Assembly: GCF_900148495.1 (NCBI RefSeq)
Contig: NZ_FTRU01000007.1
Location: 310,001 to 374,000 of the forward strand
Direction of reading: 5' to 3'
Origin: Negativibacillus massiliensis
Lineage (GTDB): Bacteria > Bacillota > Clostridia > Oscillospirales > Ruminococcaceae
DNA: 64,000 nucleotides
Position numbers and translations under genes: made by a program. The notes beneath the pieces are model-generated. The model saw only the letters and a program-made list of their open reading frames with translations, made no database searches and had not been told where the DNA came from. Of this stretch, positions 7,717-15,524 are shown in pieces (the stretch's first letter is position 1; every line of letters begins with the position of its first letter).

Positions 7717-9093
7717 TTACATCGACTTAGCAAGCGTCTTAAGCAGTTCAGCCATACCGGGCTTTTGAAGGAGCGACAGGAGAAGTTCCTGATCACTTTG
7801 AGGTTTTTGCTCAGCCGGTTTTTCAACCACTTCTTCCGGTTCAGCTTGTCTGCCAGAATAAAATGCTTCTTCCAGTCTCGCAGCATTCACCCGACGGTCA
7901 TCATCAATAATATGCGAATATACATCAGCTACCATCTTGATCTGTGCATGACCGGAATCGCCTTGCACCGACTTCATATCGCCACCATTCAGCTTCAACT
8001 TATAAGTGATACTGGAATGACGGAGGGAATGGAAAACCACCTTTGGAAGCCCATGTTCCTCGATTAACTTACTGAATCCTCGATTGATGACCTGTCCTTC
8101 TATCGGCTTTCCATTGCTGGAGCAAAACACAAGATTAAAGTCAACAAATTCATCGCCAAACAAATCTTTCAGTTCCTCAATGGTAGCTTTTCTCTCAACG
8201 AGCATTTCGGCAACCGTTTTAGGCAGGAAGATTTTTCTCACGCTTGTTTTGGTTTTTGGAGTTTTCAAAACTAAAGCAGTGTGTGTGCTGGCAAATGTTC
8301 GGGGAAACTTAAACATAATATCTTTTTCATTCAGGTTCTCCATCGCATTTCGATTGACACGCTGCAATTCTTTCTCTACGAAAATACTTGCTCGCCCCTG
8401 TTCAATACTTGCAGGAGAAATATCCACACAATCCCATGTCAATCCCAGCAGCTCACCCATTCGCAAGGAACAGGAGAAAGCTAGATTGATTGCCAAGCTC
8501 AAAATTTCATCATCACAAACCTCCAGAGCTTTAATCAGCGTGTCCGCTGTCCAAATTTCTCTTGGCTTGGTTTCTGTCTTTGGCAGAGTTGCGTGTTCTA
8601 CCGGATTACGGGAAATCAGTTCCCACTTTACCGCCTGATTAAAGGCATTATGTAGTACCTTGTGGATTTGTCTGACGGTTTTCGCTGTCACAAATTCAGT
8701 CCTCGCTTTTACGAATCGAGTCGATACCGCCTTAACAGTCAACAGGTCACGATAATATTTGTCCATCACTCTGGGATTCAGATCTTCCAGTTTCATATCG
8801 CCAATGATTGGACGAACATAATTGGAAAGCAAGCTCTGACGGCTTTCATAAGTAGACATCGCCCAGGTGTTTACTCCATAGATAGACATATATTCTTCCA
8901 GGAGATCGTTTACCGTTTTGGCAGTCGGAACAATGAAGCTGCCCGTTTCCTGTTCGTACTCAATTTGATTCTTTCTTTTTTTTGCTTCGGTGCTGGTATC
9001 GAAGGTTTCCCACTTCTGACGCTTTTTGCCCGATTCATCGACGTATGTATAGACCACAGAGTATTTCTTTTTTCGTTTTACGATAGATGCCAT
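7717..9093 (-). CDS. int: Tyrosine recombinase, ICE integrase
   Basis: 458-residue site-specific tyrosine recombinase that integrates and excises the ICE at the tRNA-Arg site. N-terminal arm-binding domain (about 1-60), SAM-like core-binding domain (about 60-170), then the catalytic domain. The first catalytic Arg is in SLRMGELLGLTW (about residue 209), the HxxR box is HSLRHSS (about 355), and GHAQIKMVADVYSH carries the last His and the nucleophilic Tyr (about 392). The C-terminal tail of about 50 residues is rich in Glu, Pro and Gln. It is encoded two bases after the triple-HTH gene, so they share a transcript, and it lies about 380 bases from the attachment core. Confidence 0.95.
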   Translation of the reverse strand: MASIVKRKKKYSVVYTYVDESGKKRQKWETFDTSTEAKKRKNQIEYEQETGSFIVPTAKTVNDLLEEYMSIYGVNTWAMSTYESRQSLLSNYVRPIIGDMKLEDLNPRVMDKYYRDLLTVKAVSTRFVKARTEFVTAKTVRQIHKVLHNAFNQAVKWELISRNPVEHATLPKTETKPREIWTADTLIKALEVCDDEILSLAINLAFSCSLRMGELLGLTWDCVDISPASIEQGRASIFVEKELQRVNRNAMENLNEKDIMFKFPRTFASTHTALVLKTPKTKTSVRKIFLPKTVAEMLVERKATIEELKDLFGDEFVDFNLVFCSSNGKPIEGQVINRGFSKLIEEHGLPKVVFHSLRHSSITYKLKLNGGDMKSVQGDSGHAQIKMVADVYSHIIDDDRRVNAARLEEAFYSGRQAEPEEVVEKPAEQKPQSDQELLLSLLQKPGMAELLKTLAKSM

Positions 9094-9095
9094 AG

Positions 9096-9728
9096 TTACT
9101 CGCTCCTTTCTTCCATATCAGCTTTTCCCACCATTTTGTAGTGGGACTGGCTCTCATACCAACGATGAAAGCTGTCTTTTGTAACACATTTATACCGTCC
9201 AATCTGCACAATATCGAATACACCCTTTGAAACGATATAATAAACTTGATTGCGATACAGCCCAAGCATTTTACCGATCTCCGGCATTGTATAGGTATCT
9301 TGCCTTAGTTTTTTATCTTCTTCCTGATCTTCAACCGTTCGGTAAAATGTCTGTGCTGTGTACCATTTCCAAAAACTCTCCTTCGTAATACGCATCTTCG
9401 CAAGATCATCAACTTTTTCAAAATGACCCTTTGCAATCAGCTCATAGGCAGATGCTTCTGATATTCCGAGGAGATTCCCCAGCTCATCAGCTGTCATGGA
9501 AATCTCTTTAATATGTACTCCTGGTGGTGTACCATCAATTTTATGATAGCGGCATTGATTGGCGTACCAATCTTCAAAGCTCGCAATCATCACCCTCATT
9601 TTCTTTCCTACCATAATCGTTTGGAAATAATTCTTCTTGATAAGCCAGTAAGATTCTGTTTTACCAAGTCCGAGTCGTTTGCCCATTTCAATTACAGACA
9701 TACTCGTGCGCTTTCTTGCTTGTAGCAT
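9096..9728 (-). CDS. Triple excisionase-like HTH protein
   Basis: 210-residue DNA-binding protein made of three tandem excisionase/MerR-type helix-turn-helix units of about 55 residues. The units start near MSVIEMGKRLGLGKTESYW, MTADELGNLLGISEASAYEL and YTMPEIGKMLGLYRNQVYY, and each ends in a W/F-x-x-W-Y-x-x-Q motif (SFEDWYANQ, SFWKWYTAQ, SFHRWYESQ). Single-unit excisionases are about 70 residues, so this is a natural trimer in one chain. The start at 9728 has the best spacing from AGGAGG; an ATG two codons earlier is possible. It sits directly upstream of int, so a role as directionality factor or in assembling the excision complex is likely but not shown. Confidence 0.82.
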   Translation of the reverse strand: MLQARKRTSMSVIEMGKRLGLGKTESYWLIKKNYFQTIMVGKKMRVMIASFEDWYANQCRYHKIDGTPPGVHIKEISMTADELGNLLGISEASAYELIAKGHFEKVDDLAKMRITKESFWKWYTAQTFYRTVEDQEEDKKLRQDTYTMPEIGKMLGLYRNQVYYIVSKGVFDIVQIGRYKCVTKDSFHRWYESQSHYKMVGKADMEERSE

Positions 9729-9844
9729 AATCATGTCCTCCTTATGTAAAAACTTTAGCTAAGTCATTTGGCTTAGCTAAAGTATATCGAACAAATAACA
9801 ATTCCTTAAGTTTGTCGCCAGGAGAACTGACATCCTTGACAAAT

Positions 9845-10081
9845 TCAACTCTGCTGATCTAACCATTCATCAAAACTCTTTTTGGAAATGCGAATTGTCC
9901 CACCAATGCGTACACAGCGGAAATAATTCTTTTTGACCAGATTATAAGCAGATGTCCGGCTGATTCCCAAAATATCCTGGATTTCATCAACTGTATAGGT
10001 TCTCTTATCATACTGCATGGCTCCCATTGCCATCTTCTCAGTGTTTGCCTGATTCAAGGCAGCGATTCTATCTTCAAACAT
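9845..10081 (-). CDS. xis: Excisionase-family HTH protein
   Basis: 78-residue protein with one excisionase-type winged helix-turn-helix (YTVDEIQDILGISRTSAY, about residues 29-46) and a C-terminal SKKSFDEWLDQQS. It is the single-unit version of the triple-HTH protein encoded downstream. The AAGGAGGG ribosome site is 7-8 bases before the ATG. It lies 13 bases after the MazF-like gene on the same strand. Likely role: binding the ICE end to favour excision. It could alternatively be a transcriptional regulator. Confidence 0.82.
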   Translation of the reverse strand: MFEDRIAALNQANTEKMAMGAMQYDKRTYTVDEIQDILGISRTSAYNLVKKNYFRCVRIGGTIRISKKSFDEWLDQQS

Positions 10082-10094
10082 TATGTAGCCCTCC

Positions 10095-10490
10095 TTATTC
10101 CTTCACGATATATTTCACAACAGCATTTCCAAGGTGTTCAAGTGCAAGACTGAGCACTAACGCCTGATCAATACCAAGCATATCCTTTGCTGTGATTTTT
10201 CCTAAGTATCCAATCACTCTGTTTTTATCAATGGTGCGAAGCTGCTCCAGCATAATAACAGACGGTTCTGTAAAAGCAGGATTTTCTTTGATCGGATAAT
10301 GTGTTGGGTATTTCCGTTTATCCTGTTTTGTGGTAATAGTGGCGACAATCAAAGTGGGAGAATGTACATTTCCAATGTTGTTCTGGATAACAACAACCGG
10401 TCGCTTGCCACCCTGCTCAGAGCCACATACCGGGTTCAAATCTGCATAGTAAATATCGCCTCTACGATACACCCAATCTTTCTTCATCAT
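10095..10490 (-). CDS. PemK/MazF-like endoribonuclease toxin
   Basis: About 131 residues of the MazF/PemK ribonuclease toxin family. N-terminal VYRRGDIYYADLNPVCGSEQ and GGKRPVVVIQNN are the family signature, followed by IVATITTK and VIMLEQLRTIDKNRVI. The start at 10490 (MMKKDW) is chosen because AGGAGG lies nine bases upstream; the frame is open for 36 more codons but that part is not family-like. No MazE-type antitoxin gene is adjacent; the next gene is the excisionase. Such solitary members are common in clostridial elements, so it may be a regulator or maintenance toxin paired in an unusual way. Confidence 0.85.
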   Translation of the reverse strand: MMKKDWVYRRGDIYYADLNPVCGSEQGGKRPVVVIQNNIGNVHSPTLIVATITTKQDKRKYPTHYPIKENPAFTEPSVIMLEQLRTIDKNRVIGYLGKITAKDMLGIDQALVLSLALEHLGNAVVKYIVKE

Positions 10491-10598
10491 TGTATGTTTC
10501 CTCCTCTCGTTGGGTATGTACGAAGGGCTGCAAATAACCATACAGCTATCGCAGCCCTCCCTGAAAATATGTGATATACCCAAATTTGTTCTCAACAC

Positions 10599-11049
10599 CC
10601 CTGGGCAGTAAGATGATTTCTTACAGGGAAGTCATCAAACGGCTGGCTGCTGACCAGCACCATAGGAATCTAACCTCCCCGTGGTTCTCACCGGGCTGCC
10701 CCCATTGTGTGGACTGTGGCTGGGCAGAAGTATCATTATACCTGTTGCTTTCATTGCCTTGTCGGAAGCAATCCGACATTTACAAGCCAATAGTTCTCGC
10801 TCTGACCATCAGAATGAACAGACAAAATAAAATAGGTGACCCTGTGTTTCTGATTGAAGTCGTCCTGGCGTATTGCTGATGTGGCTGATGCTCTCGCACC
10901 GGCAACAGGAACGTGTTTGATGAATGTCTATGCAGTTTTCAAGGTACAAACGGTTAATTTGTGTTTTTAACCTTGATTAAATTGTACTGAAAATACACGG
11001 ACAATCCGATTGACTGGCAGTGCGCAACCGTTGCACAATCTGTGCACAA
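10599..11049. other. Gene-free region between mazF-like and first Xre gene
   Basis: 450 bases with no credible gene. I see the word CTGGGCAG near 10605 and 10725 with GGGCTGCCC between them, and a small hairpin at 10761-10777 (GTCGGA-AGCAA-TCCGAC). Whether it holds an RNA or only the promoter of the mazF-xis-int operon is not clear. Confidence 0.4.
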
Positions 11050-11337
11050 TTACATTTCCCGTTCCAACTCAGTCAAAAAAGAAATGACCAACTGCATCCC
11101 TAATTTCTTGTTACCCTCCTGTGGTGTTCTTCCCAAAATTAAATAGTCCAATGTAACTCCAGACAGCTCTGCAATTTCAATAAGTAAATCAATAGAGGGG
11201 CTTCTGTCACCAATCTCAATTTTGGATAGAGCACTCCTGCTGATGTTGAATTTTTGAGAATATTGTTCCTGGTTGTATCCCAGCAATTCTCTAAGTTTCG
11301 CAATTCGTTTTCCGACTTCTTTTGGATCAAAATACAT
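11050..11337 (-). CDS. Xre-family regulator, copy 1
   Basis: 95-residue cytoplasmic DNA-binding protein with an Xre/Cro helix-turn-helix in residues 8-65 (RIAKLRELLGYNQEQYSQKF, then ISRSALSKIEIGDRSPSI). It differs from copy 2 (12966-13253) at only a handful of residues, and the two DNA segments are about 95% alike over roughly 340 bp, including the upstream inverted repeat. The GGAGGAATAAAG ribosome site is present. It probably represses its own promoter through the palindrome at 11353-11386. Together the copies bracket the 363-residue gene of unknown function. Confidence 0.88.
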   Translation of the reverse strand: MYFDPKEVGKRIAKLRELLGYNQEQYSQKFNISRSALSKIEIGDRSPSIDLLIEIAELSGVTLDYLILGRTPQEGNKKLGMQLVISFLTELEREM

Positions 11338-11352
11338 TCTTTATTCCTCCGT

Positions 11353-11386
11353 GTTCTTGAAATTTGAAAATTAAAATTTCAAGAAC
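11353..11386. promoter_or_regulatory. Palindromic operator upstream of Xre copy 1
   Basis: Perfect 13-bp inverted repeat (11353-11365 with 11374-11386) with an 8-base spacer; the half-site core is CTTGAAATTT. No T run follows. It lies just upstream of the ribosome site, as expected for an autorepressor site. Confidence 0.65.
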
Positions 11387-11476
11387 AGCCGGAGGTGCTC
11401 TAATCCATATACATAATTGGGTAAGACTAATGCGATATATAATGGCTTTATCTTTCCAATAGCACAGCCTATACAT

Positions 11477-11511
11477 AAAAAGCTCCCTTTCGAAACACTC
11501 GAAAAGGAGCT
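11477..11511 (-). terminator. Isolated minus-strand terminator
   Basis: Stem of 12 pairs out of 13 (11481-11493 with 11499-11511) and a T run on the minus strand (11477-11481). No confident gene precedes it on that strand; the 11395-11802 stretch otherwise holds nothing I can name. It may end a small RNA or an antisense transcript from the promoter area of the 363-aa gene. Confidence 0.55.
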
Positions 11512-11802
11512 CCATAACAAACCAATAAACCGGATAAGAAATCGTTCTAACATATAAATGGTGCACTCCATTTTGAGTGTTAGAACATTACTTCCGGAAT
11601 AACTGTTCTCATATTCAGTTAAATTTGTCCTTGCCGGAAATCTGCGCAGACGATCAAGGACAGTTTTCTAAGTCTTTTGAAACATTTGATATTTCTATCT
11701 TCTGGTTTCATTATACTTTCTACCGTCATTACTGTCCTTAACTATGGATGAGAGCTTTATGCTAAAAAATAATGTGTTTTTCTGCAAAAATCTGAAAATA
11801 TA

Positions 11803-11831
11803 TTTCAATTTTTTGAAAGCCAATATATAAT
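11803..11831 (+). promoter_or_regulatory. Promoter with embedded palindrome for the 363-aa gene
   Basis: -35-like TTTCAA (11803-11808) and TATAAT (11826-11831) are 17 bases apart. The -35 is one arm of the palindrome TTTCAA-TTTT-TTGAAA (11803-11818). Its half-site also occurs in the operators upstream of both flanking Xre genes, suggesting control by those regulators. Confidence 0.6.
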
Positions 11832-11861
11832 AGTAATCATAATAATTGAGGAGGTACTACA

Positions 11862-12953
11862 ATGGGAAAAAATCCAATTAGAATAAATGAAAACCCAAAG
11901 TATTCCGAAGATAAGGCAATACAGAATATTGCGATCAAGAAGCGATTAGCTAGATTTTATAGAGAACTTGAGGAGCGTCCTTCTATATATAGTTTGCAGA
12001 GAATTCTTGCTAAAATGGACGATGGTTTTGTAGCCAGTTATAATACATTGAATGATATGCTTTCGGAAAGCCCATCCCCAACAACCCCCAATTTACACCT
12101 TGTACTTGCACTTTGTAGATATTGGAATTTAGATTATGCAACTATTTTTGCACCTGCATCACAAGATCGCAAACCTGTTCCTTCTTCCGACGCTCTTGCT
12201 GAAAATCTAACAATTCTAACTGACAGAAAATATTTCGGGAAATTTTATGGCTATATGTATACAAAAAACATTAAAAGAAAAGAGATCATAAAGTTCACAC
12301 TACAAATAGATTCTTTTGCCGATTCAACGTTAGCAAAACTTATTACATACAGCAATCCTGAAAAAGTAAGTGGTGAGATGGTAGAACATACCGCTATATA
12401 TAAAGGAATACCTGTGTTAATACCAAAGAAAAAGATTATTACGATGACATTAACTGATGATGAAGGTCAGTTTTATTCTTTCTTTTTTGATTACAGAGCA
12501 TATAATGTTGAAAAGCTTTATTATCGAAAAGGGATTGCAATTACATCCGAATCCGAATCGGACAAACCTCTACTGTGTAATTTTGTCTTATTTCAAAATG
12601 AATTAAGTAAAGAAAAGTGCAAAAAGTTTATTCCTGGGCTACTCCCACTTACAGATGACTATTTTATTATTAAAAAATCTGTACTAAATGATTTTGCAAA
12701 CGACGAAGAAATGGCTTCGTTCTTTAAAGATTATTCTTATAATTGGCAAGGAAAAGAGGATTTGATGATTCGGATTCGATTTTCCCATGTATTAAAATCT
12801 ATAGATAATGAGGCTGACGCATCTGAAAGAAATCGTGTCATTAAAGCACTTCTCCGCTTACAGGAAAAGTGCCAATCCCCTAATCGTATAGAGTATGCAA
12901 ATCCAGAAGGGATGCCAGGATTTGCAAAAACATATTTGCAGAGAGAAAAATAG
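11862..12953 (+). CDS. Hypothetical 363-aa protein with N-terminal HTH-like region
   Basis: I do not recognise this protein. It has no signal peptide or membrane segment, so it is probably cytoplasmic. Residues about 20-100 (KKRLARFYRELEE, then MDDGFVASYNTLNDMLSES, then LHLVLALCRYWNLDYATIF) read like a helical Xre-type DNA-binding region with a Cro-like ending. The remaining 260 residues are mixed alpha/beta with many aromatics and lysines and no visible catalytic motif. The ribosome site is GAGGAGG. The gene is AT-rich, faces opposite to its neighbours and is bracketed by duplicated Xre genes, which suggests cargo acquired together with a regulator. Possible roles: an abortive-infection effector or a regulator; neither is shown. 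Confidence 0.7.
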   Translation: MGKNPIRINENPKYSEDKAIQNIAIKKRLARFYRELEERPSIYSLQRILAKMDDGFVASYNTLNDMLSESPSPTTPNLHLVLALCRYWNLDYATIFAPASQDRKPVPSSDALAENLTILTDRKYFGKFYGYMYTKNIKRKEIIKFTLQIDSFADSTLAKLITYSNPEKVSGEMVEHTAIYKGIPVLIPKKKIITMTLTDDEGQFYSFFFDYRAYNVEKLYYRKGIAITSESESDKPLLCNFVLFQNELSKEKCKKFIPGLLPLTDDYFIIKKSVLNDFANDEEMASFFKDYSYNWQGKEDLMIRIRFSHVLKSIDNEADASERNRVIKALLRLQEKCQSPNRIEYANPEGMPGFAKTYLQREK

Positions 12954-12965
12954 TAATTCCAGTTT

Positions 12966-13253
12966 TTATAACTCTTTTTCCAACTCAGTCAAAAAAGAAA
13001 TAACCAACTGCATCCCGAGTTTCTTATTACCATCCTGTGGTGTTCTTCCCAAAATTAAATAGTCCAATGTAACTCCAGACAGCTCTGCAATTTCAATAAG
13101 TAAATCAATAGAGGGACTTCTGTCACCAATCTCAATTTTGGATAGAGCGCTCCTACTGATGTTGATTTTTTGAGAATATTGTTCCTGGTTATATCCCAGC
13201 AATTCTCTGAGTTTCGCAATTCGTTTTCCGACTTCTTTTGGATCAAAATACAT
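12966..13253 (-). CDS. Xre-family regulator, copy 2
   Basis: 95-residue near-twin of the protein at 11050-11337; differences include QKI for QKF, PQDG for PQEG and ELEKEL for ELEREM. Same helix-turn-helix, same GGAGGAATAAAG ribosome site, same upstream palindrome. Its stop codon lies 12 bases from that of the convergent 363-aa gene. Both copies are intact, so both may be active. Duplicate repressors around a cargo gene could also serve as homology for loss or gain of that gene. Confidence 0.88.
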   Translation of the reverse strand: MYFDPKEVGKRIAKLRELLGYNQEQYSQKINISRSALSKIEIGDRSPSIDLLIEIAELSGVTLDYLILGRTPQDGNKKLGMQLVISFLTELEKEL

Positions 13254-13271
13254 TCTTTATTCCTCCGTGTT

Positions 13272-13299
13272 CTTGAAATTTGAAAATCGAAATTTCAAG
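13272..13299. promoter_or_regulatory. Palindromic operator upstream of Xre copy 2
   Basis: Ten-bp inverted repeat (13272-13281 with 13290-13299), 8-base spacer, same CTTGAAATTT half-site as in copy 1. The outer three base pairs present in copy 1 are lost here. Confidence 0.6.
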
Positions 13300-13367
13300 G
13301 AAAAAGGAGAATCACGAATACGCTTTGTAAACCGTCCTTCCATTTGCCCGTCCTCCATGCAGGCATG

Positions 13368-13397
13368 AAAAAAGAGCCAGAGGATTTCTCTGACTCT
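13368..13397 (-). terminator. Terminator 2 downstream of the 186-aa gene
   Basis: Stem AGAGCCAGAG with CTCTGACTCT (13373-13382 with 13388-13397), one mismatch, and a T run on the minus strand. It is the second of two stacked minus-strand terminators that isolate the Xre copy 2 area from the gene to its right. Confidence 0.75.
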
Positions 13398-13426
13398 CAT
13401 TCATGCCGTTGTCTGGAAGAAGGCAT

Positions 13427-13457
13427 AAAAAAAGCCCCATACCTTTCGGTACGAGGC
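13427..13457 (-). terminator. Terminator 1 downstream of the 186-aa gene
   Basis: Ten-pair stem including G-U pairs on the minus strand (13434-13443 with 13448-13457), GAAA loop, seven-T run. It lies about 115 bases beyond the stop codon at 13574. Confidence 0.75.
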
Positions 13458-13573
13458 AAAATTATTGATTCAATTAGATGCTGCGATCTCCCAGCATACT
13501 AATCTTAACACCTACAAGGTCGGACTTTCAGTAGGAAAAGTGTCGGTATTTTGTCGGACTTTTATCGGACTTT

Positions 13574-14134
13574 CTAAATTTCATAACCCGTTGTTTCATC
13601 TTCTCTCGCAGTTGCCAGAAACTCTTTCAGCATGGGAATTGCATTGCCCCACAGGGACAAACCAAAAAGCATAACAGCTTCTTTTTTGCGGTCGTAATAG
13701 GTGCTGCGCTCCATATCCATTATTTCCAGCATCTCAGCTTCTTTATACTTAAATCTGCTCAAATAACACTTGGAGAGTATCTCACAATATAAATCTCCCC
13801 GACAAGGGTATTCCCGAATTCGTCCCATAGCATTATCCACCAGTTCAATGATCCATTTTGTTTCAAACAGGCTCCGGATTTTTTCTTCAAAACGTTCTCT
13901 TGCTTCATCAGGAGCAAAGGTTTCCAGATAAATCAGTGCTCCATCCAAACTGGTACCACAGGTACAAATCAAATCATCATAGACTTCTTCTGCTCTTCCC
14001 ATTGTAGACCAGCAGACATCCCGATAAATGGAAAGAATCAGCCTGGAACGGTCATACAAAACTTTTTCATCCACTTGCTGCATCCTGCACATCATACGGA
14101 TGCTATGTAAAGCCTGAGTGTTATTCCTGCTCAT
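13574..14134 (-). CDS. Hypothetical 186-aa protein with C-terminal HTH
   Basis: Helical protein with no membrane segment. The segment near residues 140-158 (MDMERSTYYDRKKEAVMLFG) looks like the sigma-region-4/ArpU-type helix-turn-helix found in phage and ICE late regulators; the N-terminal 130 residues are not recognised. It is divergent from the Xre-ImmA operon and has its own good promoter at 14358-14385, within a field of repeated GGAAGTT words. A role as transcriptional activator of the ICE is possible; confidence is moderate for the gene and low for the function. Confidence 0.7.
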   Translation of the reverse strand: MSRNNTQALHSIRMMCRMQQVDEKVLYDRSRLILSIYRDVCWSTMGRAEEVYDDLICTCGTSLDGALIYLETFAPDEARERFEEKIRSLFETKWIIELVDNAMGRIREYPCRGDLYCEILSKCYLSRFKYKEAEMLEIMDMERSTYYDRKKEAVMLFGLSLWGNAIPMLKEFLATAREDETTGYEI

Positions 14135-14286
14135 AAAAAAACTCCTTTCGGTTCTATTTCATATACAAATTCCTTTCTAAGTCCACTTTCAGCCAAAGGG
14201 AAAGAAAATGCCGAAGCATGGACAGAATAACCAGTATATATCATGTTCAAACTGTAAGACACAATATAAAAACCAGAAGTTACAGT

Positions 14287-14403
14287 CGGAACTTATTGAC
14301 TAATTGAAACTTCCGATATATAATAAAAATGAAGTTAAACTTCTGTTTTCAAGTTCCATTATATCTATTTCCAGAAGTTTGTCAATAAATAATCGGAAGT
14401 TAC
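14287..14403. promoter_or_regulatory. Divergent promoters in an operator array
   Basis: Plus strand: TTGACT (14296-14301), 17 bases, TATAAT (14319-14324), directed at the Xre gene. Minus strand: TTGACA (14380-14385), 16 bases, TATAAT (14358-14363), directed at the 186-aa gene. At least five half-sites of the type GGAAGTT/AACTTCC are spread across both: 14287-14294 (variant), 14307-14315, about 14331-14342, 14351-14357 (variant), 14375-14379 and 14395-14401. Several lie inside the spacers, as expected for repressor operators. The remaining bases of 14135-14437 are untranslated leaders. Confidence 0.75.
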
Positions 14404-14437
14404 GAACAAATAATTTCATAGAAAGGAAGGAAAGGAC

Positions 14438-14887
14438 ATGACATTTGGCGAAAAAGTAAAGGAGGCTCGGTTGGCAATGAATCTTTCTCAGACAGAACTT
14501 GCCCAGTTAACCGGAATCTCTGAACGCTCTCTCTACACCTATGAGCAGTTGGGAACACTCCCTCGAAAAAGCAATATCAGAAAATTGGCGGAAGCCTTGC
14601 ATATATCTGTTTCTTATCTTTTGGACGATGAGGAAACCGACAAACAAAGCCGTATAGATGAAGATATGTTCCTCGCTGAAGCACGAAAGCAGTTTGGTGC
14701 CAAAGGTGCAAAGGAAGCTCAGGAAGTATTGGGACGAGTAAGTTCTTTGTTTGCCGGTGGTGATCTGGACGAAGATGCTAAAGATGTATTCTTCCAGGCA
14801 TTGATGGCAGTCTATATAGATTCAAAAAAGAATGCCAAAGAAAAATTCACTCCTAAAAAATACAGAAAACATAAACAAACGGAATAG
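14438..14887 (+). CDS. Xre-family repressor (ImmR-like)
   Basis: 149-residue regulator with an N-terminal Xre helix-turn-helix (VKEARLAMNLSQTELAQLTG, then SERSLYTYEQLGTLPRKSN, about residues 6-45) and a charged C-terminal region. The gene after it encodes an ImmA/IrrE peptidase; by analogy with ICEBs1 ImmR-ImmA, the peptidase probably cleaves this repressor after DNA damage or a cell signal. The GGAAGG-type ribosome site is present. Its operators are probably the GGAAGTT words at 14287-14403. Confidence 0.88.
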   Translation: MTFGEKVKEARLAMNLSQTELAQLTGISERSLYTYEQLGTLPRKSNIRKLAEALHISVSYLLDDEETDKQSRIDEDMFLAEARKQFGAKGAKEAQEVLGRVSSLFAGGDLDEDAKDVFFQALMAVYIDSKKNAKEKFTPKKYRKHKQTE

Positions 14888-14952
14888 CAGCCATTAAGTC
14901 AGACCTCACTCGCAGATAACTGTTTTCTGTGTCCGATTGGGAGGTGAAGCAA

Positions 14953-15507
14953 GTGAGAACGGCAGCACGCATTATTGAAACAGTTGAAAAACTGATAAAA
15001 AAATATGACACCAGAGATCCTTATGAGCTTTGCAAATGTCTGGGAATCAAAATTCATTTTTATGATATGGAGAAAAAATTAAAAGGATTTTTCTTCTACC
15101 AGTCCAGACAAAAGAATATTGTTATTGACAGTAATGTGAATGATATATTGGAACGTATCTTAGTTGCTCACGAATTAGGACACGCTGTGCTTCATGCTCA
15201 GATTGCCATGATGAAAGGATTTCAGGAAATGGAAGTGTTGGACGGCAGCTCGTTGGAAGAAAATGAAGCAAACTTCTTTGCAGCAGAGTTACTCTTAGAG
15301 GATAGCGAAGTATTAGAGCTTTTGTCCGAATACTCGTTCTTTGAAACCGCAAAACAGCTTTACGTTCCCGCAGCACTGCTGGACTATAAGTTCAGCCTTC
15401 TGCACGAAAAAGGTGAGCTGGTAAATCCCATGTACATCCGGAAGTCAGATTTCCTGAAAGATGATCTTGGAGATTACAACGATACAAACCATTTTGAATA
15501 TGAATAA
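14953..15507 (+). CDS. ImmA/IrrE-family metallopeptidase
   Basis: 184-residue zinc peptidase of the ImmA/IrrE family. The zinc motif HELGH lies in ILVAHELGHAVLHA (about residues 72-85), followed by a downstream Glu in LEENEANFFAAELLL. The GTG at 14953 is taken as start because GGGAGG lies about eight bases before it; the frame opens eight codons earlier at another GTG without a ribosome site. It follows the Xre repressor by 65 bases. Expected job: relief of repression by cleaving that repressor. The C-terminal tail is specific to this copy. Confidence 0.88.
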   Translation: MRTAARIIETVEKLIKKYDTRDPYELCKCLGIKIHFYDMEKKLKGFFFYQSRQKNIVIDSNVNDILERILVAHELGHAVLHAQIAMMKGFQEMEVLDGSSLEENEANFFAAELLLEDSEVLELLSEYSFFETAKQLYVPAALLDYKFSLLHEKGELVNPMYIRKSDFLKDDLGDYNDTNHFEYE

Positions 15508-15524
15508 CAGGGGGTGCTTCAACC

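Noticed and set aside
10491-10598. Hidden MazE-type antitoxin fused or upstream of the MazF-like gene
   Set aside because: The extra 36 codons lack any antitoxin-like pattern, and AGGAGG lies within them as the ribosome site of the real start.
11327-11571. Short minus-strand frames of 66-79 codons upstream of Xre copy 1
   Set aside because: They cross a terminator hairpin and the palindromic operator, have no ribosome site and no family resemblance.
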